A model generated the notes under the pieces. The model saw only the letters and a list, made by a program, of their open reading frames with translations, did not search any database and was not told the origin of the DNA. From positions 434,001 to 498,000 of the forward strand of contig JAILXT010000002.1 in assembly GCA_045430345.1 (NCBI GenBank): 64,000 nucleotides of DNA, read 5' to 3'. This document shows, piece after piece, positions 34,488-43,348 of the stretch. The first letter of the stretch is position 1; each line of letters opens with the position of its first letter. The translations under genes and the position numbers were made by a program. The DNA comes from Agarilytica sp045430345. Its GTDB lineage: Bacteria > Pseudomonadota > Gammaproteobacteria > Pseudomonadales > Cellvibrionaceae.

Positions 34488-34584
34488 GAACTGAAAAATC
34501 CATATAAAACAAAGGCTTATAGGTTTTGTGGCACGTTTTAATTATGTTTAGTTATGAATCCTCGTTACCATATGTGCCGATGCT

Positions 34585-34611
34585 TGTTACCTTTGTGAAG
34601 GCCGGGTAACA
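34585..34611. promoter_or_regulatory. CbrB-type activator site TGTTAC-N15-GTAACA
   Basis: A perfect inverted repeat TGTTAC (34585-34590) and GTAACA (34606-34611), centred about 137 bases upstream of the predicted RNA start. It matches the CbrB target described upstream of crcZ in Pseudomonas, as I recall it. Additional half sites GTTAC at 34564-34568 and GTAAC at 34733-34737 flank it. Confidence 0.75.
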
Positions 34612-34743
34612 CAATTTTTCCTTATTTTTGCCTAATTTTGGCGCTTTTTGTGGCATGCTGCGGTGCATATATCGATTTTCGTGCACAATGTGGCGCCGAA
34701 ATCATAGTTGTCGGTTTTATCGAATTGCAAGTGTAACGATTCG

Positions 34744-36147
34744 TTATTTTGAGGCGATAGACTGTGTAGGTTTTTTACGCGGGATGCCAAGGCGTTGTCG
34801 TCGTTCCCAGAGGCATTTTCGGCTGACACCGAGTTTTCGGGCGAGTTCAGTCTCGCTCATACTGTCTTGATGCTCAAGGACGAAGCGTTGGAAATAGTCT
34901 TCTAGAGATAGGTCTTCATTGGATTCGTGAGAAATGGGGTCGTCAGCCATGGGCGGACGGTATATTTCTCGGGGGCGCTCTTCGTCGACCCGCACAAGGT
35001 CCAGATCGATAGAGAGTTGAGTATGGTCTATTTCTTTTTCGTCGTCACAGAGGATGACGGAGCGTTGCATGGCGTTTTCGAGTTCACGAATGTTACCTGG
35101 CCATGTGTAGGTTGTAATGGCTTGGATGGCCTCTGGCGTCAATGTCAGTAGATCTTTGCGCATTTCGGTACAAAAGCGCTTCACGAAGGTCTCAGCTAGC
35201 ATCAGGATGTCTTTGCCGCGCTCCCTGAGAGGGGGCAGTTTGAGCTGCACAACATTGATGCGGAAATAAAGGTCTTCTCGGAATTGATGATCGCGGACGA
35301 GTTTGCGCAAATCTCTATGGGTTGCCGCCACCAGGCGTACATCTACCTTTTTCGATTCAATGGCACCGATAGGCCTGACTTCGCCTTCTTGCAGTACACG
35401 TAACAAGCGTGCCTGGGCTTCCAATGGGAGCTCGCCTATTTCATCTAAGAACAGTGTGCCACCGTCTGCTGCGGCGACTAAGCCTTCTCGCATACTGGCT
35501 GCGCCGGTAAAGGCGCCTTTTTCATGCCCGAAAAGTTCGGCTTCAATCAATGTTTCTGGAATGGCCGCACAGTTAACGGAGATTAAGGGTTTTTCTTTGC
35601 GTGGGCTTTCTCTGTGTATGGCTTGGGCGACCAATTCTTTACCGGTGCCGGTTTCGCCATTGACCAGTACGGTCGCGCTGGTGGGCGAGACTTTGTGTAT
35701 TTTGGCATAGAGGGTTTTCATGACGGCACTGGTGCCGATCATCCCTTCGATTGCGGTATCGTTTTCTTTTGCGCCGAGTGTTGGGCGTTGCATCGCGCTG
35801 GATTTGCCAATAACCCGCTTAACAGCGGCGAGCATCTCGTCGTGATCAAAAGGTTTGGCAATGTAGTCGACGGCCCCCATGCGCATGGAATCGACTGCTG
35901 ATCGCAAGCTTGCGTAGCTGGTCATGATGAGTACGGGGATTTCATCCGCGAGGCGAATAAGGTCTGTGCCGGGTGCGCCAGGCAGGCGTAAATCGCTGAT
36001 GATGAGGTCGAAATTGTCGAGCTTATGTTTGCCTATGGCCTCATTCACCGAGCCGGCTTCTTTCACCTCATACTTGTTTCGAGTCAAGAGTTTACGCAGG
36101 GCGGTGCGAATGATGACTTCGTCTTCAACAATAAGTATTTTGGTCAT
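34744..36147 (-). CDS. cbrB: Sigma-54-dependent response regulator CbrB
   Basis: 467 residues: receiver domain with the phosphorylation site Asp52 (LIISDLRLPG), AAA+ domain with Walker A GETGTGKE, sigma-54 contact loop GAFTGA and Walker B GGTLFLDEIGEL, then a Fis-type helix-turn-helix (ETELARKLGVSRKCLWERRQRLG). Its order behind the SSS-type kinase and ahead of pcnB identifies it as CbrB, the activator of carbon/nitrogen utilisation genes and of crcZ. A matching site and sigma-54 promoter lie directly downstream. Confidence 0.92.
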   Translation of the reverse strand: MTKILIVEDEVIIRTALRKLLTRNKYEVKEAGSVNEAIGKHKLDNFDLIISDLRLPGAPGTDLIRLADEIPVLIMTSYASLRSAVDSMRMGAVDYIAKPFDHDEMLAAVKRVIGKSSAMQRPTLGAKENDTAIEGMIGTSAVMKTLYAKIHKVSPTSATVLVNGETGTGKELVAQAIHRESPRKEKPLISVNCAAIPETLIEAELFGHEKGAFTGAASMREGLVAAADGGTLFLDEIGELPLEAQARLLRVLQEGEVRPIGAIESKKVDVRLVAATHRDLRKLVRDHQFREDLYFRINVVQLKLPPLRERGKDILMLAETFVKRFCTEMRKDLLTLTPEAIQAITTYTWPGNIRELENAMQRSVILCDDEKEIDHTQLSIDLDLVRVDEERPREIYRPPMADDPISHESNEDLSLEDYFQRFVLEHQDSMSETELARKLGVSRKCLWERRQRLGIPRKKPTQSIASK

Positions 36148-36197
36148 AGGGCTCGCGGAATGGTCAATAACTGTTGGAAAAGTGGTCTAGTGTTACG

Positions 36198-39164
36198 CTA
36201 ACTCGGGTCAGTTTCAAGTAGCATGGGCAGTTTTAACACGAATCTTGTGCCCTTTTGTAACACGGAGTCGACCGGGCTGATGATTTCAAGGCTGCCTTTG
36301 TGAGCGTCCACAATGCTGTAAACCATTGCCAGGCCTAGGCCTGTGCCCTCTCCCGGATCTTTGGTGGTGAAAAACGGTTCGAGGATTTGGTCTTTTATTT
36401 CTTCTGGAATACCGGAGCCCTCATCGGTGACCGAGAGGTGAATATTCTGCGCTTCGGCCTTGCCATCGATGGATATGAGCGCGTTTTCCGGGCTAGCGTC
36501 GCGGGCGTTGGAGAGCAAATTCACAAATACCTGAATCATCCGTTGGCCATCACCGATAAATTTCAGCTCATGGGGGATGGTATTTTCGTACCGCATGCTG
36601 CCTTTTTCTTTTTGCAGATTGACCAAGTGAATGGCTTCGTTTGCACAATCCCATAGATTCACTTTTTCAGTGACATGATCTTGTTCTTGTTTGCCCGAGT
36701 GAGAAAAGCTGACGAGGGAGTGGACGATGCGGCTTACGCGGTCAGTTTGAGACAGTATTTGCTCTGCGGTTTCCAGTAGTTCTTCATCTTCCGTTTCGTA
36801 TTTCATATTTTGCGCAAGACAGGCGATGCCGGTAACCGGGTTGCCGATTTCATGGGCGACCCCTGCGGCTAAACGGCCGACGGAGGCGAGGCGTTCGCTG
36901 TGAATTAATTCGTTTTCGAGCTGCTGCAAATCCGTAACATCTTCCAGAATCAGTACTTGGCTATCCACTTTTTGGACAAAAGATGAGGGGATCACCGCTT
37001 TATGAATGGAGATCCAGTGAGGTTTTCCGGCGAGCTCAACCTGCTGTTTGTAGTAATGGGCTTTGCCTGACGCAAGAAAGTCGGTGAGTAATGGCCCCCA
37101 GGGTTCCAGTGTTTCGTTCAGCGTGGAGCCGGTAACTTCTTCGCTGCGAATACCGGTAAGAAATTCCATGGCGCTATTCCACAGCATGATTTCCATGTCT
37201 TTTCCGACGGAGCATGCGGCTAAGGGTAATTCCTCAAATGTGCGGCGGTGGTAAAGTCGGAGTTGATTCAGCTCGCCTGCAACGCCGGTTAATTCATCCC
37301 GCATATCGCTGAGACGATTTTCCATAAACGTAATATCGGTTGCGGCATCGGCTTCGGGCACGATGTAAGGCAATTGCATGTTAATAATTTCGTTTGCCAT
37401 GGCGATGCCCAGTAGGCCGGAGAGGTTGGCTTCTACTTCGTCGCGCAAGCGACGTAATGCGTAAGGGCGGCTTTCGTTTGGGTTTAAAGCCAAGCTTTTT
37501 AGGGCTTTATCCACTTCGATTTGCGAGGTGGATTCACCTATGCGGCTGCTTAATCGGTTAACCATGTCTTCCGGTGAGCGGCAGTCCAGGGTCAGTCTTA
37601 TCGGGTGACTCAGTTCATCTTGCGAACAAAGCTCTGCGCTGTAGCGTTCAGCATCGGATTGCTTTGTGAAGAGAGAAACAATCACAAAGCCAAGGATATT
37701 TAATGCGAGAGACCAGAGCGTGATTTCGGTCCATAGGTCAATACCGAGGGCGAAGTCTTGATCGAATACGCCGACGACATATTCATGGTCGCCGGAGAGC
37801 ATGGGCACAAAAATCCCCCAAAACCACACGGTCATACCGATAAATAAACCGGCAACGAAGCCGCCCACATTGCCGCGCGTCCAATACACGACGCCGATGG
37901 TGCCCGGTAAAAATTGCAGTGTGGCAATAAAGGCGCATATCGCCAGGTCCGTTAAATTAAATTCGTTGCTGAGGACTATATAAAATGCGTAGCCAATCGC
38001 AATTACAACGGCGATCAAAATCTGTTTAATACGAATCAGTTGGCCGTAAATTTCTTTTTTTGTTCGCAACGGCGTGGCGGGCAAAATCCAATGGTTCATG
38101 ATCATCGTGGCGACCGAAAGTGCGATCGCAATAAGTGCGCCCGTGGCCGCAGATAACCCTGCGATAAAAGAAATAATGGTGAAGGTGGCGTTACCGGAAG
38201 CGATGGGAACCGCGATGGGGAAATATTCCACAGGGATTTGGCTGTCTAATTTCATCCCGGCCCACAGGATTGGAAAAACCGGTAGCGCCATTAAAAATAA
38301 AAATAACGGGAATGCCCAGCTCACGATACGCGTAGCATCTTCGATTTTATTTTCAACCACGGTCATATGAAAAATATGGGGCATGGAAACTGCCGTGGAG
38401 AGAAATACCAAGAGCATTGTATGGAACGAATTGAGGTTTTCTTTTGAGCTAAGTTCTTCCATGTAAAGCGGGTTGTCTAAAAGCCATTGATCGATATCGC
38501 CAAGCCCGTTAAATACGTAATACACCGCGAAAAAGCCAACGGCTAATAAGCCAAACAGTTTCACCAGTGACTCAAATGCCATCGCGGTGATCAACCCTTT
38601 GTGGCGATCTCTATTCGAGCCGAAAAGCATGGCAAAAAATGCGATCACGACACAGTACATTAAGGCGAACATTTCACGAGAGCCAAAACTTAAACCTTCG
38701 GGATTCATATTTTTGCCGCTGTATAGCGTGAGGATATGAATCGTGTCGCCCACGGCCTGAATCTGAAGGGCAAGCAGTGGTGCCATAGCAAAGAGCATGC
38801 ATAAGGTTACGAAGCCGCCGACCGAGTGACTGTGATAGCGAAACGTGAGCAGGTCGGCCATGGAGGTAATTTGGTAGCGGCGTGCAAGCTCCATGAGTGG
38901 TTTTAGCGTAAGTGGCGCAAACAAAAATAGAACACCCGTGCCGAGGTAGTAGGCGAGTGCGCCGTAGCCGTAACGCTGGGCGAGGTCGATTACGCCGTAA
39001 TATGACCAGGCGCTGGCAAAAATCCCGAGGGAAAATACGTAGATGATGGGGTGTTTAACCACCTTGTCTGGCACCCAGCCTTTTTCCGTCGCGTATGCAA
39101 TGCCGAATAAAATCAGGATATAAATAATGCCGATGAGGGCGACATGAAAAAAACTAAATGTCAT
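36198..39164 (-). CDS. cbrA: Sensor histidine kinase CbrA with transporter-like N-terminus
   Basis: 988 residues. The first ~500 form about 13 membrane segments of the sodium/solute symporter type, followed by a soluble linker region, a PAS domain (RRTFEELPLAACSVGKDMEIMLWN), a HisKA domain with His771 (AAGVAHEIGNPVTG) and an HATPase domain (NLLSNARDA, DEGSGIPEE, GEGTGLGLAMV). Length and layout match CbrA of Pseudomonas. It phosphorylates CbrB; the real stimulus is unresolved and histidine transport has been reported for some homologues. Its ATG overlaps the end of a cbrX-like gene. Confidence 0.93.
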   Translation of the reverse strand: MTFSFFHVALIGIIYILILFGIAYATEKGWVPDKVVKHPIIYVFSLGIFASAWSYYGVIDLAQRYGYGALAYYLGTGVLFLFAPLTLKPLMELARRYQITSMADLLTFRYHSHSVGGFVTLCMLFAMAPLLALQIQAVGDTIHILTLYSGKNMNPEGLSFGSREMFALMYCVVIAFFAMLFGSNRDRHKGLITAMAFESLVKLFGLLAVGFFAVYYVFNGLGDIDQWLLDNPLYMEELSSKENLNSFHTMLLVFLSTAVSMPHIFHMTVVENKIEDATRIVSWAFPLFLFLMALPVFPILWAGMKLDSQIPVEYFPIAVPIASGNATFTIISFIAGLSAATGALIAIALSVATMIMNHWILPATPLRTKKEIYGQLIRIKQILIAVVIAIGYAFYIVLSNEFNLTDLAICAFIATLQFLPGTIGVVYWTRGNVGGFVAGLFIGMTVWFWGIFVPMLSGDHEYVVGVFDQDFALGIDLWTEITLWSLALNILGFVIVSLFTKQSDAERYSAELCSQDELSHPIRLTLDCRSPEDMVNRLSSRIGESTSQIEVDKALKSLALNPNESRPYALRRLRDEVEANLSGLLGIAMANEIINMQLPYIVPEADAATDITFMENRLSDMRDELTGVAGELNQLRLYHRRTFEELPLAACSVGKDMEIMLWNSAMEFLTGIRSEEVTGSTLNETLEPWGPLLTDFLASGKAHYYKQQVELAGKPHWISIHKAVIPSSFVQKVDSQVLILEDVTDLQQLENELIHSERLASVGRLAAGVAHEIGNPVTGIACLAQNMKYETEDEELLETAEQILSQTDRVSRIVHSLVSFSHSGKQEQDHVTEKVNLWDCANEAIHLVNLQKEKGSMRYENTIPHELKFIGDGQRMIQVFVNLLSNARDASPENALISIDGKAEAQNIHLSVTDEGSGIPEEIKDQILEPFFTTKDPGEGTGLGLAMVYSIVDAHKGSLEIISPVDSVLQKGTRFVLKLPMLLETDPS

Positions 39165-39330
39165 GGGAGGAACGCTTAAGTTGAAGAATATAAGCGAGGA
39201 CGATAATCGCTAACCAGACAATAAAGGGACGATACCAATGTCCGTCGGCATCGATCATCCACTTAAAAATACTCGGTGTGAATATGTATATTGCTAGGAT
39301 GACGATAAGCAGGGGGCGTTGCTTGTTCAT
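39154..39330 (-). CDS. cbrX: CbrX-like 58-residue membrane protein overlapping cbrA
   Basis: 58 residues beginning MNKQRPLLIVILAIYIFTPS, with two hydrophobic segments around a short WYRPF stretch, ending KRSSHDI. The stop lies 11 bases inside cbrA in another frame, so the start of cbrA is within its last codons and translation should be coupled. Pseudomonas has a small cbrX gene in the same position with the same overlap, important for cbrA translation. There is no strong ribosome binding site before its ATG. Too short for most gene finders. Confidence 0.75.
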   Translation of the reverse strand: MNKQRPLLIVILAIYIFTPSIFKWMIDADGHWYRPFIVWLAIIVLAYILQLKRSSHDI

Positions 39331-39426
39331 ATCGCGGACATGTGTGCGTAAAACTTAAGTGTAACAAACGGCGACGGGGATGTAATTGGTGCGGCTGGGG
39401 TTTTTCTGGCGAGGGAAGGCGGGAGG

Positions 39427-40326
39427 CTACAGCGTGATAGTGCGCTTTTCAGAAAGTGCCGCGATATTCCAATGCTCGATGGCCCAATCGAGGATCGCTT
39501 TAATCGGCGCATTACTGAGTTCATGAGGTGGTGATTGTTGTAAATACTTAAGCGCCGTCATTAGGTTCTCGCCTGAACGCATGTCGTCGACTTTTGGGGC
39601 GTGATTTTGCTTACTAAGCTTGTCGCCGTTTGGATAGCAGACAACCGGGATGTGGGCGTAATGACATGCAGCGCCGTTGAGTGCTTGGGTTAAAAATTGC
39701 TGTTTCGCGCTGCAGTCATATAAGTCCGCGCCGCGTACGATATCCGTAATGCCCTGTTCAATATCATCAATCACCACTGCAAGTTGGTAGGCGAAGAGCC
39801 CATCTTTACGGTGTATGACAAAATCGCCCTCGTTTAACAGATCTTCTGTTATAGCAGATTGAATACGATCGTTTATTTGTTGTGTGGAACGGAGGTTACG
39901 TTGTTGCGCGGCGTGTTCGATGTTGAGCCGGATGGATGCCGGGTGTTGCTCGCTTATCTCAAGGTTTCGACAGTGGCCGTCATACGCCATCGTGATGTGT
40001 GAGAGGCGTTTTCGAGTGCAATCACAACGGTAAGTCAGGTGTTGTGCTTGCAAGTCTGCGAGCGTTTGGTGGTAGTGATCAGCACGTGTGCTTTGGTAGC
40101 TTATTTCGCCGTCCCAATTGAGTCCGTGTTGCGTTAACGATTCTAGAATCGCTTCAGTCGCGCCAGGCTGTTCGCGTGGGGGGTCAATATCTTCTATTCG
40201 GACGCGCCACGTGCCGTGTTGGTGTTTTGCGTCGAGAAAGCTTGCGAGCGCACAAACTAAAGAGCCGATGTGGAGAGGGCCACTCGGGGAGGGGGCGAAG
40301 CGTCCAATGTAGGGGGTGCGGGTCAT
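39427..40326 (-). CDS. gluQ: Glutamyl-Q tRNA(Asp) synthetase
   Basis: 299 residues, the length of a glutamyl-tRNA synthetase catalytic core without the anticodon-binding part. GluQ attaches glutamate to the queuosine base of tRNA(Asp). Motifs: APSPSGPLHIGSL (HIGH-like), RIEDIDPPRE, the zinc-site pair CDCTRKRL and HCRNLE, and DKLSKQN (KMSKS-like). It lies between dksA and cbrX, exactly as in Pseudomonas and in the dksA-gluQ pair of E. coli. Confidence 0.93.
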   Translation of the reverse strand: MTRTPYIGRFAPSPSGPLHIGSLVCALASFLDAKHQHGTWRVRIEDIDPPREQPGATEAILESLTQHGLNWDGEISYQSTRADHYHQTLADLQAQHLTYRCDCTRKRLSHITMAYDGHCRNLEISEQHPASIRLNIEHAAQQRNLRSTQQINDRIQSAITEDLLNEGDFVIHRKDGLFAYQLAVVIDDIEQGITDIVRGADLYDCSAKQQFLTQALNGAACHYAHIPVVCYPNGDKLSKQNHAPKVDDMRSGENLMTALKYLQQSPPHELSNAPIKAILDWAIEHWNIAALSEKRTITL

Positions 40327-40385
40327 GACGCGTACCTATAAAGCAAGACTTAAGATTAAGCGCGTCTATAGGAAACTGGGGCTGC

Positions 40386-40413
40386 AAAAAGGGCAAGTGT
40401 ATAAACACTTGCC
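40386..40413 (-). terminator. Terminator after dksA
   Basis: Minus strand GGCAAGTGT-TTAT-ACACTTGCC (9 perfect pairs) followed by CTTTTT, starting about 10 bases past the dksA stop. It would separate dksA from gluQ transcription. Confidence 0.8.
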
Positions 40414-40422
40414 GGATCAGGC

Positions 40423-40863
40423 CTAGCCGAGTGTTTGCTTTTCTTTGATTTCGTCGAGTGTTTTACAGTCAACACAAAGGGTTGCGGTGGGGCGTGCTTC
40501 AAGGCGTTTTACGCCAATATCAACGCCGCATGCATCGCAATAGCCATAATCATCGGTTTCGAGCAGCTCAATGGTGCTGTCGATTTTTTTGATCAGCTTG
40601 CGTTCGCGGTCACGAGTACGAAGTTCAAGGCTGAATTCTTCCTCTTGACTGGCGCGGTCTGCAGGATCAGGAAAATTAGCAGCCTCATCTTTCATGTGAC
40701 TTACGGTACGATCGACCTCTTCCATCAACTCTTTTTTCCACGACATAAGTAGGCCGCGAAAATGATCTTTCTGTGCGTCGTTCATGTACTCTTCGCCGTC
40801 TTTCACTTCGTAAGGAGTGAAATCACCTAAGGCAAAGCCGGGTTTTGATTGTGATTCGGGCAT
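40423..40863 (-). CDS. dksA: RNA polymerase-binding transcription factor DksA
   Basis: 146 residues from the ATG at 40863, which gives the usual DksA N-terminus; a longer frame to 40923 is open but its first part overlaps a leader hairpin. DksA enters the RNA polymerase secondary channel and works with ppGpp. The coiled-coil tip keeps the acidic pair (DPADRA, Asp66 and Asp69), and the zinc finger has four cysteines (C109, C112, C130, C133). Upstream of gluQ as in related genomes. Confidence 0.93.
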   Translation of the reverse strand: MPESQSKPGFALGDFTPYEVKDGEEYMNDAQKDHFRGLLMSWKKELMEEVDRTVSHMKDEAANFPDPADRASQEEEFSLELRTRDRERKLIKKIDSTIELLETDDYGYCDACGVDIGVKRLEARPTATLCVDCKTLDEIKEKQTLG

Positions 40864-40923
40864 CTCGATATAGCCTTTTACTTTGATTCGGACACAAGTT
40901 TGGGGCGCTTTGGCCGCTTTCAA

Positions 40924-40963
40924 GGTCCGATCTTTTTGGTCAGCCCTCTCGGCTGATCGGACC
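40924..40963 (-). promoter_or_regulatory. Hairpin in the dksA leader
   Basis: GGTCCGATC at 40924-40932 pairs perfectly with GATCGGACC at 40955-40963, and an inner CAGCC/GGCTG pair nests in it. On the dksA strand the inner hairpin is followed by AAAAAG, not a T run, so it is not a simple terminator. It could be a leader structure controlling dksA. Confidence 0.5.
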
Positions 40964-41096
40964 AGGGCGTGAAAACTACCAGATCTCAGTAGTGCACGCT
41001 AGTGGTTTATATTAGCCTGGAGTCCAGAATTGTCCAGTGTTTCACGCCATGGCACCGTAATCTGCGTCTAACTTTGAGAAGAAAAAATAAAAGCTT

Positions 41097-41795
41097 ATGA
41101 AATTTACCCCTCCTTTGGTTCGTGCACGTTTTTTACGGCGTTATAAACGATTTCTTGCTGACGTAGAGCTGGATGGTGAATGTGTCACCGTTCACTGCCC
41201 GAATACGGGCAGTATGACGAATTGCCTCGTCGAAGGTTCCGATTGTTGGTTGATGCCCTCGGATAATCCCAAGCGAAAATACCGTTTTGGGTTGGAGCTT
41301 GTGACCACCACCACAGGGCATGTTGCGGGGGTGAATACCTTGAGGGCTAATGCGCTTGTTGAAGAAGCTTTGAGTGAAGGCGTTATTTCAGAGCTGACGT
41401 CATATGATGAAGTGCGTCGGGAGGTGAAAATTAATGACAAAAGCCGGATCGATTTTCAGTTGATAAAAAGTGAGCGCCAATGCTTTTTAGAGGTGAAGAG
41501 CGTCACCCTCAGTTTCGGCAGTGGCTTGGGTTTGTTTCCCGACACAAAAAGCGTGCGGGCGCTTAAGCATGTAAAAGAGTTAATGGCGCTTTCCCGGCAA
41601 GGATATGAATCCGTGCTTTTGTTTTGTGTGCAGCACAGCGGTGTGGCAAGTGTCGCGCCGGCGGCTGACATTTATCCTGTGTACGCAGCGGCTTTGGTTG
41701 AGGCGCAGTCTGAGGGGGTGTCAATATTGGCGTATGGCGCAGATGTTAATGATAAGGAAATTCGTCTGACAAAGGCTTTGCCCGTGCTGCTATAG
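41097..41795 (+). CDS. sfsA: DNA/RNA nuclease SfsA family protein (sugar fermentation stimulation A)
   Basis: 232 residues with the family pattern: VRARFLRRYKRFLADVEL, CPNTGSMTNCL, RKYRFGLELV, VNTLRANALVEEAL and the nuclease-like SRIDFQL...CFLEVKSVTL. It was described as a stimulator of maltose fermentation genes; later work suggests nuclease activity. Divergent from dksA, as in Pseudomonas and E. coli. Confidence 0.92.
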   Translation: MKFTPPLVRARFLRRYKRFLADVELDGECVTVHCPNTGSMTNCLVEGSDCWLMPSDNPKRKYRFGLELVTTTTGHVAGVNTLRANALVEEALSEGVISELTSYDEVRREVKINDKSRIDFQLIKSERQCFLEVKSVTLSFGSGLGLFPDTKSVRALKHVKELMALSRQGYESVLLFCVQHSGVASVAPAADIYPVYAAALVEAQSEGVSILAYGADVNDKEIRLTKALPVLL

Positions 41796-42115
41796 CGGTA
41801 GATTGAAAAATACTTGGCCTTGGGATTCGCTGAGTGTGATTGGAGAGAGGTGTTGGCCGTTACATGGGCCAGAAATACACAACCCGGATTCGATTAAGAT
41901 AGGGCGCCATGGGTGGCACACTGAATCAGCTCACCGTCATCGTCCATTACTTGATCGGGGGCCCAGTTTAGTGGAACGCCAATGTGCGGGCAGCTATTGA
42001 GATAACCGAAGAGCTTTCCTTCGTGCCGAACAACTAAAATATTTGTATCTTCGAGGGTGAAGGTTTTTGCGCAACCTTCAGAAATGTCTGACTCATGGCA
42101 AAGCGCAGTCGTCAT
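41790..42115 (-). pseudogene. Rieske 2Fe-2S protein, frameshifted
   Basis: The first frame encodes 73 residues with both Rieske cluster boxes (C42-P-H44 and C66-A-T-H69), then stops after GALS. One base later the next frame continues the expected family end (LIESGLCISGPCNGQHLSPI, then TLSESQGQVFFNLPL and TAG). Restoring one T (CTATTCTTA instead of CTATCTTA near 41900) gives GALF-LIESG and a 108-residue protein of normal size. So this is a single-base deletion or a sequencing error. The end overlaps the sfsA stop by 6 bases. The small Rieske protein would pass electrons or act in an unknown oxidation. Confidence 0.8.
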
Positions 42116-42206
42116 TTAGTTATACTGTTTGCATGGGATAAGATCGCACGGTGGCGCGAGAATGATATAGGTGGAAGCTAGCATCGTAGCGTTAGGTCGT
42201 ATTGCC

Positions 42207-42482
42207 TTACGCGGTTTGGTCGAACTGCTCAGCTTCCGCCACGAGTTGGGCTTTTAAATCTGGCGTAAGGTCGTTCCAATGAACATCCATTAACGCTCCT
42301 TGTAAGGCGTATAGCATTACCTTGGAAACGTGAATTCCACGCGATTTAATTCGGCAATAGGCTTCTACTGCTCCCATTTGTGAGAGGTCGTTGTAAGAGT
42401 TTACTCCTACAGCGTGCAGTATGTTGACAGAGGCCATCCCGAGATTTTTTAGGCCTAACAGATCCCCAGAGCTGGAAGTCAT
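42207..42482 (-). CDS. TfoX C-terminal domain protein
   Basis: 91 residues made only of the TfoX C-terminal helix-hairpin domain: DLLGLKNLGMASVNILHAVGV, the stretch AVEAYCRIKSRG, and LYALQGALMDVHWNDL. Stand-alone forms of this domain are common. Full TfoX/Sxy activates competence genes; what the short form does is unknown. It lies downstream of nothing obvious and divergent from the DD-carboxypeptidase gene. Confidence 0.85.
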   Translation of the reverse strand: MTSSSGDLLGLKNLGMASVNILHAVGVNSYNDLSQMGAVEAYCRIKSRGIHVSKVMLYALQGALMDVHWNDLTPDLKAQLVAEAEQFDQTA

Positions 42483-42642
42483 TCGTTAAGATCTCCCAAT
42501 AGCATTATTATTAGAATATTAATGTAATGGTTATAGTTATATGGTTGTTGCTTCCGTTTACGCCAAATCGGCTGAAGCAAAACAAGGCGACGTAAGATAA
42601 TACAGACTTATTAAAAACACGCAATGTGTTTGCGGCAAAAAA

Positions 42643-43347
42643 GTGATGAATGTAGGAAAAGTTAACCCAAAAATAGATCTCGACGCCGTTTGTCTTGGCA
42701 AAGATTCGTCGTGTATCGACTTTAGTACAATAGAAAAGCCGATACATAGAGCGCTTATAAAAGAAATTGCTGCATTGAAGCAAAGCGCAAAAAAAGCAGG
42801 ATTTGATTTGCGTCTTGCGAGCGGTTACCGCAGTTTTGAACGGCAATTGAAAATCTGGAATGAAAAAGCGAATGGATTGCGCCCGGTACTAGACAAAAAC
42901 GAAGTGCCTCTTGATGTTAAACACTTAACTAAAAAAGAATTAATGTTTGCGATACTGCGTTGGTCGGCATTGCCGGGGGCGTCTCGTCATCATTGGGGAA
43001 CGGATTTTGATATTTATGACGCATCGTCTATAGATGACGCATACCCGTTACAGTTAACAGTAAGTGAAACAATAAATGATGGACCGTTTGTGCGTTTTTA
43101 TCGATGGTTAGCGGAGGAGCTTAAAAATAACCAAACTTTTTTTCGGCCTTATGAAAATGATCTTGGTGGTGTCGCGCCGGAACCGTGGCACCTGAGCTGC
43201 AGAGGGGCTGCAATTATATTTCAAACGCACTTTACGGTTGAGCTACTTAGAAAAAATATAGAGAAGAGTGATATGGCGTTAAAGTCGGAAGTTTTAGTGC
43301 ACTTGGATGAAGTTTTTGAGCGTTTCATTAAAGTGAATAAAGATTAA
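42643..43347 (+). CDS. D-alanyl-D-alanine carboxypeptidase (M15B, VanY-like)
   Basis: 234 residues. The M15 zinc motifs are present: LASGYRSFERQ, SRHHWGTDFDIYD (SxHxxGxxxD with His and Asp ligands) and EPWHLSC with the third ligand. These enzymes trim D-Ala from peptidoglycan stem peptides. No signal peptide is visible at either possible start (GTG 42643 or ATG 42646), which is unusual for a cell-wall enzyme, so export may need another route. It is followed 1 base later by a HAD phosphatase gene. Confidence 0.85.
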   Translation: MMNVGKVNPKIDLDAVCLGKDSSCIDFSTIEKPIHRALIKEIAALKQSAKKAGFDLRLASGYRSFERQLKIWNEKANGLRPVLDKNEVPLDVKHLTKKELMFAILRWSALPGASRHHWGTDFDIYDASSIDDAYPLQLTVSETINDGPFVRFYRWLAEELKNNQTFFRPYENDLGGVAPEPWHLSCRGAAIIFQTHFTVELLRKNIEKSDMALKSEVLVHLDEVFERFIKVNKD

Positions 43348-43348
43348 T

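Noticed and set aside
34296..34541. Plus-strand 81-codon frame rich in Leu, Ile, Phe and Tyr (looks like a membrane protein)
   Set aside because: It is the complement of the AANAANAA tract of the CrcZ-like RNA; the hydrophobic appearance comes from T-rich low complexity, and there is no ribosome binding site.
41049..41065. TGGCACCGTAATCTGCG upstream of sfsA as a sigma-54 promoter
   Set aside because: GG to GC spacing is 11 rather than 10, which these promoters do not tolerate well.
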